Source: a virus. From it: a stretch of 48,804 nucleotides of DNA. Position 1 is the stretch's first letter. Every line of letters begins with the position of its first letter. Shown one piece after another: positions 38,455 to 44,912 of the stretch. Under the pieces are notes generated by a model that saw nothing but the letters and a program-made list of their open reading frames with translations, was not told the origin of the DNA and did no database searches. The stretch lies in IMG/VR virus record IMGVR_UViG_3300048903_000268, positions 1-48,804 of that record. One strand, given 5' to 3'. The position numbers and the translations under genes are program-made.

Positions 38455-39848
38455 CACATCCACCTCACGCGGGGTCGGGAGCGTAGGTCTGCCTCGGCGA
38501 CGGCGTACCGCATCGCGTCCATGCCGTGGTCGTCCTTCTTGACGGGGGCTTCTTTCGGCGGTTTGCCGGGGCCTGGAGGCTCCCACACGTACCCGACGAT
38601 CTCCTCGGCTGTGCAGGTGGGCAGCTTGGCCTCTACGAGCTCCGGGTCCTTGTCGACGAGGGCGTCCTCGCACAGGAAGATGCGGGGCTTTCCGTCGCCA
38701 GCTTCCTTGAAGCGGGCCTGTGCGGCTTCGAGGCCGTCCTTGACGGACTTGTGGGCGGCGATGGTGCCCATGCCGAGGTGGCGCTCCAGGGTGGCGCGGT
38801 CTTCGGCGTCGTGGTCGCAGATGACGAGGCGGGGCTTGTCTTCGGTCCACTGGCGGATGCCCGCCTGGATGTCCTCGCGGATGTCCTTGGCGGTGAGGAC
38901 GGTGCGTTTGGGAGCTGGCCTGACCAGCTTGGTCATCTGGAGGAGCATGTCGCGGGCGTGGTCTTCGACAAGGGTCTTGGTCTTGTAGATCTCCTTGTAG
39001 AGGTGGAGGCGTCCGTCGGGGTCTTCTGCCCACCATTGGGCGCAGAACGGGTTGGTGAAGCCGAAGTCGACGACCAGGCGCCGTGGCCACTCGGGCCGGA
39101 CGACGGCTTTCGGGACGAGGTGGGTGGCGGCGTTCCAGTGCTCGTAGATGAGGCCTTCGGCGGCGGCCCACTGGCCGTCACGGAGCCGCAGCCTGCGGAC
39201 TCCGGTGAGGGCGTCGAGCTTGGCCATGTAGGCGATGCCTTCGTGGGTGAGGCTGCCGTCGGCGTTGACGAACCTGGGGTTGTCGCGGTGGATGCTGGTG
39301 AGCATGCGCATCTTGCCTGCGTCGGCGCGCTGCTTCATCCAGTGGGTGGGGTGGCCGGGGTTGGCTGCGGCGATCTGCTGCTGCCAGGAGAGGCCGCCGT
39401 TGCGGAGGCGGGTGCCGATGGCTTCCCAGTCGTCGACGGTGAGTTCGGTGGCTTCGTCGGCGAACACGAGGTCGTACTCCGAGCTCATGATCTTCTCGGG
39501 CTTGTCCATGCCGCCGACATTGATCACGGCGCCGTTGTCGTAGTAGTAGCCCGCAGCTTCCTGCTGGCTACCGCCGTACCACCGGCACAGGCCGGAAGCG
39601 ACGGCCTCCTTCACGACCTTCTTCTTGAACGTCACCAGAGTGGTCGAGGTAAGCGAGACGGCGGTCTTGCGAACGATCAGACCCCGGAAGTCCGGGTTCG
39701 ACACGGCCACGAGGTGCATGCGGTACAGGCAGGCGAGGGACTTGCCGGTGCCTGCCGCGCCCACGATGCACAACTCAGGCTCGCGGGCGCGGAACAGCTC
39801 GGCGGCGGCACCGCGCGGCTCATAGCGGACGACGGTGGCTGTGGTCAT
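38454..39848 (-). CDS. terminase large subunit
   Basis: 464 residues from ATG 39848. The ATPase has Walker A VGAAGTGKS (29-37) and Walker B LVFADEATEL. The nuclease has VVDFGFTNP, VICDHDAED and DDHGMDAMRY with acidic metal ligands. It translocates DNA into the prohead and cuts it. The family type (TerL, Terminase_3/6-like) and adjacent TerS fit cos or headful packaging; the sequence alone does not decide which. Confidence 0.92.
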   Translation of the reverse strand: MTTATVVRYEPRGAAAELFRAREPELCIVGAAGTGKSLACLYRMHLVAVSNPDFRGLIVRKTAVSLTSTTLVTFKKKVVKEAVASGLCRWYGGSQQEAAGYYYDNGAVINVGGMDKPEKIMSSEYDLVFADEATELTVDDWEAIGTRLRNGGLSWQQQIAAANPGHPTHWMKQRADAGKMRMLTSIHRDNPRFVNADGSLTHEGIAYMAKLDALTGVRRLRLRDGQWAAAEGLIYEHWNAATHLVPKAVVRPEWPRRLVVDFGFTNPFCAQWWAEDPDGRLHLYKEIYKTKTLVEDHARDMLLQMTKLVRPAPKRTVLTAKDIREDIQAGIRQWTEDKPRLVICDHDAEDRATLERHLGMGTIAAHKSVKDGLEAAQARFKEAGDGKPRIFLCEDALVDKDPELVEAKLPTCTAEEIVGYVWEPPGPGKPPKEAPVKKDDHGMDAMRYAVAEADLRSRPRVRWM

Positions 39849-40144
39849 GACGGGCCCAAGGTCCGCCGCAGGGCCTCGCGCAGCTGTCGCAGAGTCTCTG
39901 GCGACGTGTCGAACTCCAGCTCTGCTGGGCTGGCCGCTGTACCGACGGGCGAGTAGTAGGTGCAACCTTCCTCGCCGACAATGTCGAACCGCCTGACGGT
40001 TGGGGTGGCTGCGAGGGGTACGTCGTCGAGGTCGCAGCCAGAGCACCCGGTGTTGCCGCAGGCGCAACAGCCCGGGCACTCGCCAACGCACCAGCCGCCG
40101 CACGGCCAGCCTGCGAAGTCTCCGGGCAGCGGCTCGCGGGTCAC
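39845..40144 (-). CDS. cysteine-rich small protein beside the terminase
   Basis: 99 residues from GTG 40144. The N-terminal 40 residues hold eight cysteines (CGGWCVGECPGCCACGNTGC and CD), enough for a two-zinc cluster. The rest is helical (SPETLRQLREALRRTLG). It is coupled to terL by ATGA and to the membrane peptide gene by GTGA. Possibly a DNA-packaging accessory. Confidence 0.65.
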   Translation of the reverse strand: MTREPLPGDFAGWPCGGWCVGECPGCCACGNTGCSGCDLDDVPLAATPTVRRFDIVGEEGCTYYSPVGTAASPAELEFDTSPETLRQLREALRRTLGPS

Positions 40145-40317
40145 TGCAGCCGCCCGGTCGCGATGAGGATCAGCACGGCGATGAAGGCCAGGTTGACGAG
40201 GGTGATCCACGCCGCCTGCCCGCTGGTCATCGGCCGCCGGGCCCTTCCGACGGATTCGGGCATGAGCACGATGGCCAGCAGGTGCCATGAGATCAAGATC
40301 CAGCATGCGATAACCAC
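40141..40317 (-). CDS. 58-residue two-pass membrane protein
   Basis: GTG 40317 to TGA 40141. Two hydrophobic helices (IACWILISWHLLAIVLM and WITLVNLAFIAVLILIATG) flank a basic loop (GRARRPMTSG). The GGGGAGC ribosome site (40323-40329) lies inside a predicted hairpin (40323-40367), so translation may be controlled. An internal in-frame ATG at 40230 would give only the second helix. Confidence 0.6.
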   Translation of the reverse strand: MVIACWILISWHLLAIVLMPESVGRARRPMTSGQAAWITLVNLAFIAVLILIATGRLQ

Positions 40318-40322
40318 GGTTC

Positions 40323-40367
40323 GCTCCCCGCTCCTTGGGCGCTTTCGTGCCCACCGTCGCGGGGAGC
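40323..40367. promoter_or_regulatory. hairpin sequestering the ribosome site of the 58-residue gene
   Basis: Outer arms GCTCCCCGC (40323-40331) and GCGGGGAGC (40359-40367) are perfect; inner arms TGGGC (40336-40340) and GCCCA (40349-40353) stack inside. The minus-strand GGGGAGC that should serve as ribosome site is within the outer stem. Confidence 0.5.
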
Positions 40368-40375
40368 CGTGACAG

Positions 40376-40858
40376 CTACCGCAGGTCGTCCGGGTTGATG
40401 CCGACGACCTCGTACGTCACGCCGCCGGAGACCTGCGTCTTGGCCGGCTGGTCGAGCCCGAGGAGCTTGCGGCGGGACTCGGAGATGCGGACGATGCGGT
40501 CGATCGCCGAGAGTACGGGCCCGTCGTCTTGGAGCGCTTCGCCGTCGAGGCGGACCACCTGCCCGTTCGATACGACGATGTGGTGCCGCTCCAGCACCTT
40601 CAGCGCGGCCCGGTGCATCTCGTCGAGGCGGTCGAGTTCGAACTGCACGGCGTCTTCCGCGGCTTCGCGCACCACGTCCTGCATGGCGTGCTTGACGGCG
40701 GTGTGCGCCGTCTTGACGTCGATTTCGAGCGCTCTGGCGATGTCCCGGTAGCTCATGCCTCGCGAGCGCATGCGGGCTGCCTTGGCGTCGCGCTCGGCGG
40801 TCTCCACGGTGCGGATGAACTTGCCGTCGCCGTCCCGTGCCTGGTCTTCCACGCTCAT
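40376..40858 (-). CDS. terminase small subunit
   Basis: 160 residues from ATG 40858. An N-terminal helix-turn-helix (KAARMRSRGMSYRDIARALE, then DVKTAHTAVKHAMQDVV) is followed by a long helical region and a short tail. This is the TerS layout that recognises the packaging site and presents DNA to TerL. It is the first gene of the late operon, preceded by a strong hairpin at 40900-40934. Confidence 0.8.
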   Translation of the reverse strand: MSVEDQARDGDGKFIRTVETAERDAKAARMRSRGMSYRDIARALEIDVKTAHTAVKHAMQDVVREAAEDAVQFELDRLDEMHRAALKVLERHHIVVSNGQVVRLDGEALQDDGPVLSAIDRIVRISESRRKLLGLDQPAKTQVSGGVTYEVVGINPDDLR

Positions 40859-40899
40859 GGTCTCCCCTTTCCCTGGCGGTCAGGGTAGGGAGGGCATGG

Positions 40900-40934
40900 G
40901 TCAGCCCCCGGCCGGAGCGGGACCGGGGGCTGAC
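40900..40934. terminator. strong hairpin upstream of the late operon
   Basis: Perfect 12-bp arms GTCAGCCCCCGG (40900-40911) and CCGGGGGCTGAC (40923-40934), 11-base loop. It stands in the 256-base gap between terS and the plus-strand gene at 41115. It could terminate incoming transcription or form part of a packaging (cos/pac) site. Confidence 0.5.
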
Positions 40935-41114
40935 GTTGCGGGCGCCCGGACCCCTCTAGGTGCCTGCTGTGCATCCCCACACCGGGCCGGCGCCGCCCGA
41001 GGGGAGTCGGTGCGGGCGCCGGGCCCGTCCGAACAGTGGCAGCCAGGCGGGACAGCAGGTCACGATTCGGGTTCGGGCACTCCTGGGCGTGGCGTGGCTG
41101 GGATGCTGCTGGGC

Positions 41115-41384
41115 ATGGCTGATGCGAAGCAAGCGCCGGTTGTGCTGTTGTGGGCTGGGCGCCTCCTGCCTGTTGGTGGCGTCCTGTACGGGATGTGGCC
41201 GATCGGGGAGTGCGGTTCAGCGTTCTTCCCGAGCAGTGGGCTGGACTCGTGGACTGCTGCTGCTTGTGATGGGGCCCTCGCGAACCGGGCCAACTTTGCG
41301 ATCTTGCTGCTGGTTGCGGGCCTCATCGCGCTGGGAGTCGTGCAGTCCTTCTACTGGCGCAAGCCGAAGGGCGGGGACGAGTAG
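41115..41384 (+). CDS. two-segment membrane protein, probable moron
   Basis: 89 residues from ATG 41115 (weak ribosome site; ATG 41103 is possible). Segments VVLLWAGRLLPVGGVLYGMW and FAILLLVAGLIALGVVQSFYW flank a loop with CGSAFFPSS and a second Cys, a pattern I associate with Streptomyces membrane proteins. It is one of five plus-strand genes in the window and is opposed to its neighbours, so it is likely expressed independently, as from a prophage. Confidence 0.58.
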   Translation: MADAKQAPVVLLWAGRLLPVGGVLYGMWPIGECGSAFFPSSGLDSWTAAACDGALANRANFAILLLVAGLIALGVVQSFYWRKPKGGDE

Positions 41385-41399
41385 CGGCTCGTCGCCGCT

Positions 41400-41693
41400 T
41401 CAGGCGAGGCGCCAGTCTCCGTGTTCGTCCTGGAGCATGTGCTGTCCGCATCGGCTGCAGGTTGCGTTCGGGGCGGGGTCGCTGAGGCTGGTCACGATGA
41501 TCGGGTCGTGGGTGATGCAGGTTCCGGCGCGGCCGAGCGCGCGGAGCCCGATGGCGAGGGCTGCGGCGCTTCCGGGCTCGGGTTGGATGCCGAGCTCGTC
41601 GTACTCCATGACGGCGATGGCGATGCGGTCAGGGCGGGGCGCAGGTAGTGCGGGTGCTGGTCTGCGGTGGAAGAGCCTGCGGAAGAGCATCAT
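41400..41693 (-). CDS. small zinc-knuckle protein
   Basis: 97 residues from ATG 41693. A basic Pro-rich start is followed by a helix (GSAAALAIGLRALGRAG) and CSRCGQH near residue 79, a partial zinc knuckle with a second possible ligand at C59/H61. Function unknown. Confidence 0.65.
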   Translation of the reverse strand: MMLFRRLFHRRPAPALPAPRPDRIAIAVMEYDELGIQPEPGSAAALAIGLRALGRAGTCITHDPIIVTSLSDPAPNATCSRCGQHMLQDEHGDWRLA

Positions 41694-42100
41694 GCCTCCG
41701 GTGCCCAGGCGGCCCGGTATGCGGGGTGATCGGCGTACGCCAGGGCGAACTTGCGGAGCGCGTCTTCCATGGCGGCGGCGAAGCCGCTCACGAAGGTCGC
41801 GTGGTAGTCATGGGCACGTTCAGCGAGGCGTAGGACGTCCCGCTTGGCGTCGACCTCGGCCAGCACCCGCGCCGGATCGTGGCGGACGATGTGCTCGGCC
41901 TCAGCGGGGAAGACGTCCTTGGCGCGGAGGGTGTTGCCATCAGCATCGATGATGGCTCGGCCGGACTCGGTTACCTTCCAGCGCTGTTCCGGCTTACCGC
42001 GGTGCCGTCCGATGAGCGCCAGCGGGTCGAGCGTGCCAAGCGCCGCCTGCTCGTCTTCGTCGAGGCGCGCCCGCAAGAACGCCACCAGATCGTCGGTCAT
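41690..42100 (-). CDS. DUF6221-type phage/Streptomyces protein
   Basis: 136 residues from ATG 42100. TDDLVAFLRARLDEDEQAAL at the start, HDPARVLAEVDAKRDVLRLA in the middle and ADHPAYRAAWAPE at the end are the hallmarks of a very common Streptomyces protein family (I recall DUF6221). Its biochemical role is not known; it is often found in phages and mobile elements. Confidence 0.78.
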   Translation of the reverse strand: MTDDLVAFLRARLDEDEQAALGTLDPLALIGRHRGKPEQRWKVTESGRAIIDADGNTLRAKDVFPAEAEHIVRHDPARVLAEVDAKRDVLRLAERAHDYHATFVSGFAAAMEDALRKFALAYADHPAYRAAWAPEA

Positions 42101-42102
42101 GG

Positions 42103-42279
42103 CTACTCGATTCCTGCTTCACGGGCGCGCTGAATGGCTTGCTCAAGGTCGGCGGCCAGCGACCCGATCACCGTGATCAGTTCCTCACGACTGTGGGTGC
42201 CGAGGTGTTCGCGACCGGCCTCGTTCCTGGGCGCGGGCGCCAGGCAGATCGGGCAGAGCTGCTCGGTCGGGTTGCTCAT
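42103..42279 (-). CDS. 58-residue CxxC protein
   Basis: ATG 42279 to TAG 42103. LCPICLAP (residues 8-15) with H30 and H34 suggests a small zinc finger; a helix (ELITVIGSLAADLEQAIQRA) follows. The leader contains the CGAGAGGATGAG sequence repeated before two other genes nearby. Unknown role. Confidence 0.6.
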   Translation of the reverse strand: MSNPTEQLCPICLAPAPRNEAGREHLGTHSREELITVIGSLAADLEQAIQRAREAGIE

Positions 42280-42316
42280 CCCTCATCCTCTCGCAGGGGC
42301 GCTGCCAGATCGTCGG

Positions 42317-42526
42317 TCACATCTGCTCCAGCCCACGCACGGCCCGATCGAGCTCGCGCCGGTACAAGCCCCGAGCGTCCTGCCAGCGGTTCAGGCAGTC
42401 CTCAGCACCGACAGCCGTGAGACCGCCCTGGCTGGCCTCGACCAGGCAGTCGCGGGCGACGCTCAGCTCCATCTCTCCGGCGGCCACTGCCCGGCCATAG
42501 AACTCGATGTCGTCCACCTGTGCCAT
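42317..42526 (-). CDS. hypothetical small helical protein
   Basis: 69 residues from ATG 42526. Acidic helix VDDIEFYGRAVAAGEMELSV, then a second helix with C45 and a basic C-terminus (RRELDRAVRGLEQ). It shares the repeated leader with two neighbours. No function recognised. Confidence 0.62.
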   Translation of the reverse strand: MAQVDDIEFYGRAVAAGEMELSVARDCLVEASQGGLTAVGAEDCLNRWQDARGLYRRELDRAVRGLEQM

Positions 42527-42530
42527 GAGC

Positions 42531-42719
42531 TCATCCTCTCGTCATGCTGTCGCGCCAGCCGGGGATGTCCCCGACGTGGATGATGGCGTCGCACCAGTGG
42601 CACTGCCACTCGCCGAGGTCCAGGTCGTCGGCCACCGCACGGCAGTGCACGGGGTATCGGTACGTGCCGATCCACTGGATCGACCAGGTGTCACCAGGCG
42701 GGTGGGGCTTGTCGGCCAT
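42531..42719 (-). CDS. 62-residue zinc-knuckle protein
   Basis: ATG 42719 chosen because the repeated GAGAGGATGAG leader precedes it. HCRA...WQCHWCDAIIHVGD gives a C-x2-C knuckle plus extra Cys/His. It begins after the GC hairpin and GGTAGG repeats at 42742-42856. Unknown function. Confidence 0.6.
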   Translation of the reverse strand: MADKPHPPGDTWSIQWIGTYRYPVHCRAVADDLDLGEWQCHWCDAIIHVGDIPGWRDSMTRG

Positions 42720-42741
42720 GGGCTCATCCTCTCGCAGAGAT

Positions 42742-42768
42742 CCCGCCCCGGGCAGTCCCCGGGGCGGG
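42742..42768. terminator. perfect GC hairpin after the spread-like operon
   Basis: CCCGCCCCGGG (42742-42752) and CCCGGGGCGGG (42758-42768), 11-bp perfect arms around CAGTC. On the minus strand it follows the last gene of the 45946-42905 operon and precedes the small genes, so a terminator is likely. Confidence 0.6.
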
Positions 42769-42778
42769 TGAAGCTGGC

Positions 42779-42856
42779 GGTAGGCGCTCCGGTAGGAGTC
42801 GCGGTAGGGGTCCGGTAGGCGGGCCGGTAGGAGCACGCTGACCTGCGAGTCCTACC
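42779..42856. repeat. five-copy GGTAGG array with one inverted copy
   Basis: GGTAGG at 42779, 42791, 42803, 42814 and 42826 (spacing 12, 12, 11, 12), followed by an inverted CCTACC at 42851-42856. CGGTAGGAGTCGCGGTAGG and GAGTCCTACCGCGACC are partly complementary. The array is non-coding and lies between the operon end and the terminator hairpin. Regular 11-12-bp spacing places the copies on one face of the helix, as iterons do. Its function is open. Confidence 0.6.
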
Positions 42857-42904
42857 GCGACCCCCGCCCCAGGGGAGGGGCCGCGAGCGACCCCAGGGGA
42901 GCGG

Positions 42905-43627
42905 TCAGACGGCCTTCTGCAGCACCGCCGGAACGGGTGCCGGGACGGCCTCCGGGAGGGCCTTCAGGCGCACCCCCAGCCGCACCCGCTGACGGCGCCG
43001 GAACGTCAGCTTCAGCTCCTCCACGGGCAGGCCCAGATCCTCCATCAGATGGGCCTTCAGGTCGGCCTTCTCCCAGCCGCCGAAGAGGCCCCTCCGCTGG
43101 CCCTCTGTGAGGACGTCGTCGAGGTGCGCGGCGGTGCCCTGGTCGGAGGTGTTGGCCACGTGCCGGATGAGGGCCAGCAGCACCTGCAGGGGCGGCTCCT
43201 CGTCGATCCACTCCCCGTCATCGTCGGCAGCCGCCTGCCCGGAGGCAGCTCCCTTCTCCGCCTCTCCGGACGCGGCGGCCGGCACGTGGCCTTGGCCGGC
43301 GACCAGCGCGGCCAGCACCCACAGCAGCACGCTTACGGTGACCGCCGTGGGCAGCCACGCGCCGACCAGCGGCCAGAACAACCACAGCACCCCGGCTGTC
43401 CCCCCGGCGCGCCAGGCCCACATCACGAACGGGCGCTTCACGTCACCCTGCTCGGCCTTCGCCGCCGGGTGGCTCGCGCAATGTTCGGCGTGGCTGGGCC
43501 TTTTGTGCTCCGGGTGCTCGCACGGCTCGGGCCCCGGCTCGGTGTTGCGGGCCTTGATGGCGGCGACGATCCGGCGGTTCCCGGCGGCGAACGTCGCCAG
43601 GTTGACGCCCTTCAGGTAGCCGCGCAT
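42905..43627 (-). CDS. membrane protein of the spread-like operon
   Basis: 240 residues from ATG 43627 (overlapping the previous stop). A basic Cys/His-rich N-terminus (CEHPEHKRPSHAEHCASHPA) precedes two membrane helices (GGTAGVLWLFWPLVGAWLP, AVTVSVLLWVLAALVAG). The C-terminal 100 residues form a soluble helical domain (PLQVLLALIRHVANTSDQGT) of winged-helix look. This design recurs in integrative and plasmid elements of Streptomyces; a link to DNA transfer is inferred from context. Confidence 0.68.
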   Translation of the reverse strand: MRGYLKGVNLATFAAGNRRIVAAIKARNTEPGPEPCEHPEHKRPSHAEHCASHPAAKAEQGDVKRPFVMWAWRAGGTAGVLWLFWPLVGAWLPTAVTVSVLLWVLAALVAGQGHVPAAASGEAEKGAASGQAAADDDGEWIDEEPPLQVLLALIRHVANTSDQGTAAHLDDVLTEGQRRGLFGGWEKADLKAHLMEDLGLPVEELKLTFRRRQRVRLGVRLKALPEAVPAPVPAVLQKAV

Positions 43628-44034
43628 CAGGCACCGAACCCGTGCAGCAGGGACGCCATGATGGTCACGGGCACCGCGAGAACGCCCCCGGCGGCCGAGA
43701 GCGCGCCAGGCAGAGCAACCCCCACGATCAGGTCCTTGGTCATGGTCGGCTTGGTGCCGAATCCGATCAGGATCAGGGTCACGGCAACCGCGCCGGCGCC
43801 GATCGGGCCTACGGCGCCGGACTGCTGGCTGACCGTCTGGTTGATCGTTGTGGCTACGGTGCTGAGCTGGGCCAGCGCCTGGCCGCCCCCGGCGGAGAGC
43901 AGGCCGAGCGCGGCACCCCAGTAGATGACGTGGTGGTCCTTGACGGGCTTGAGCCTTCCGCCGCCCTTCTTGTGGACGAACAGAGCGACGATGATCAGGA
44001 GGATGGCACCGCCCGATCCGATTGCTCCGAACAT
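43627..44034 (-). CDS. multi-pass membrane protein, spread-like
   Basis: 135 residues from ATG 44034. Segments AILLIIVALFVH, VIYWGAALGLLSAGGG, VGPIGAGAVAVTLILIGFG and LPGALSAAGGVLAVPVTIM predict three to four spans. A Thr/Gln/Ser-rich loop (STVATTINQTVSQQSG) lies between. It is comparable in size and hydrophobicity to small Spd proteins of Streptomyces plasmids. Exact family not certain. Confidence 0.68.
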   Translation of the reverse strand: MFGAIGSGGAILLIIVALFVHKKGGGRLKPVKDHHVIYWGAALGLLSAGGGQALAQLSTVATTINQTVSQQSGAVGPIGAGAVAVTLILIGFGTKPTMTKDLIVGVALPGALSAAGGVLAVPVTIMASLLHGFGA

Positions 44035-44043
44035 GACGGCCTC

Positions 44044-44616
44044 CTAACGGGCAGTGGGGACGTGGCCGTACAGGACGGCGATGGTGGGGACGAGGCCGCA
44101 CATGGCGACCAGCGCGGAGGCGAAGGGAACCCGGGTGAGGATCACGCCCACGAGCGCCCACTGGCGGGCCTCGGAGACCCGCACCTTCCCCTTGCTGCGG
44201 AGCCACCAGTCGACCCACCAGGTGGCAACTACGGCGCCGACCTGGACCGGCTGCGGCAGGTGCGCGAGCGCCTGGGGCACCCCGACCTCCCAGCCGATGC
44301 CGACGGACACGGCGGTCAGCAGCACCCACTGCCGGAACCGCTTGGCACGCTCGCCGTAGTGCTGCCGCCACAGGGCGGTGGCGGCCCGCTCGGCCGCCTT
44401 CCGCTCGGCACGGTGCCGGGCCTCACGCTCGGACTTGGTCTCGCCTGCGGCGATGAACGCCGCCTCACGCTCGGTCTTCCGGCGGGTGGCCCTCTCCTCT
44501 GGGGTCTCGGCGATGATGGCCGCGATCCGCTCGAGGACCGCGGCGGGGAGGACGTGCGACGGGTCGTCGTCTTCGCCCGGCTCGCCCTCGAGCTCCTCGT
44601 CCGGTTCCTCGGTCAC
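44044..44616 (-). CDS. coiled-coil membrane protein, spread-like
   Basis: 190 residues from GTG 44616, which overlaps the stop of the 32-residue gene as GTGA. Acidic start (EEPDEELEGEPGEDDD), a charged coiled coil (about 35-95, ERATRRKTEREAAF), then membrane segments (VLLTAVSVGIGWEVGV, VQVGAVVATWWVDWW, ALVGVILTRVPFASALV, GLVPTIAVLYG). A longer in-frame start at 44751 would add an Arg-rich leader that looks non-native. Likely part of a membrane complex with its neighbours. Confidence 0.66.
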   Translation of the reverse strand: MTEEPDEELEGEPGEDDDPSHVLPAAVLERIAAIIAETPEERATRRKTEREAAFIAAGETKSEREARHRAERKAAERAATALWRQHYGERAKRFRQWVLLTAVSVGIGWEVGVPQALAHLPQPVQVGAVVATWWVDWWLRSKGKVRVSEARQWALVGVILTRVPFASALVAMCGLVPTIAVLYGHVPTAR

Positions 44617-44711
44617 CTCCGGCTCCGGTTCATCCACCGGAGGGCGGTGTACGCGGCGGCGGCTGCGGTCGGCTCCCCTACGGCCAGGGCCCACCAGATC
44701 AGACTGTGCAT
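44613..44711 (-). CDS. 32-residue membrane peptide
   Basis: ATG 44711 to TGA 44613, with the best ribosome site of the operon (AAGGGGGAG, 4 bases before ATG). One hydrophobic segment (LIWWALAVGEPTAAAAAYTA) and a basic tail (RWMNRSRR). Its TGA is embedded in the next gene's GTGA. Too short for normal gene finders, but the signals are strong. Confidence 0.55.
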   Translation of the reverse strand: MHSLIWWALAVGEPTAAAAAYTALRWMNRSRR

Positions 44712-44747
44712 CGTGCTCCCCCTTCGGGTGGCGGATTCGGCGGCGCA

Positions 44748-44912
44748 TCATGACCGCCACCACTTCTTGGGCGCGGGTTCGACCACCCAGCTGGTGCGTC
44801 CTGCGCGGTTGCCTTCGATCTGGCGGTGGCCGGCGCGGTCGGCTCGGCGGTTGGCGGCGGCGCGGCGTTGCTGACCGGACTGCTCCGGCTGGCCCTTCCC
44901 GAGTCCGAACAT
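44748..44912 (-). CDS. 54-residue basic protein
   Basis: ATG 44912 (A shared with the preceding TGA). Very rich in Arg/Gln/Ala (GQQRRAAANRRADRAGHRQI) and ends VVEPAPKKWWRS. Could bind nucleic acid or the membrane surface. It is the second gene of the spread-like operon. Confidence 0.55.
   Translation of the reverse strand: MFGLGKGQPEQSGQQRRAAANRRADRAGHRQIEGNRAGRTSWVVEPAPKKWWRS

Larger units (their letters stand above)
42282..42734 (-). repeat. CGAGAGGATGAG repeated in three translation leaders
   Basis: An identical 12-mer at 42282-42293, 42530-42541 and 42723-42734. In the first and third the GAGAGG lies 5-10 bases before the ATG of a small gene (42279, 42719); the second is 4 bases upstream of the 42526 start. 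This suggests a shared ribosome-binding leader spread by duplication. Confidence 0.6.

Noticed and set aside
44616-44751. Extended start of the coiled-coil membrane gene at 44751
   Set aside because: The added leader is Arg-rich and looks out of frame, while an overlapping 32-residue gene has a near-ideal ribosome site and GTGA coupling to a start at 44616.
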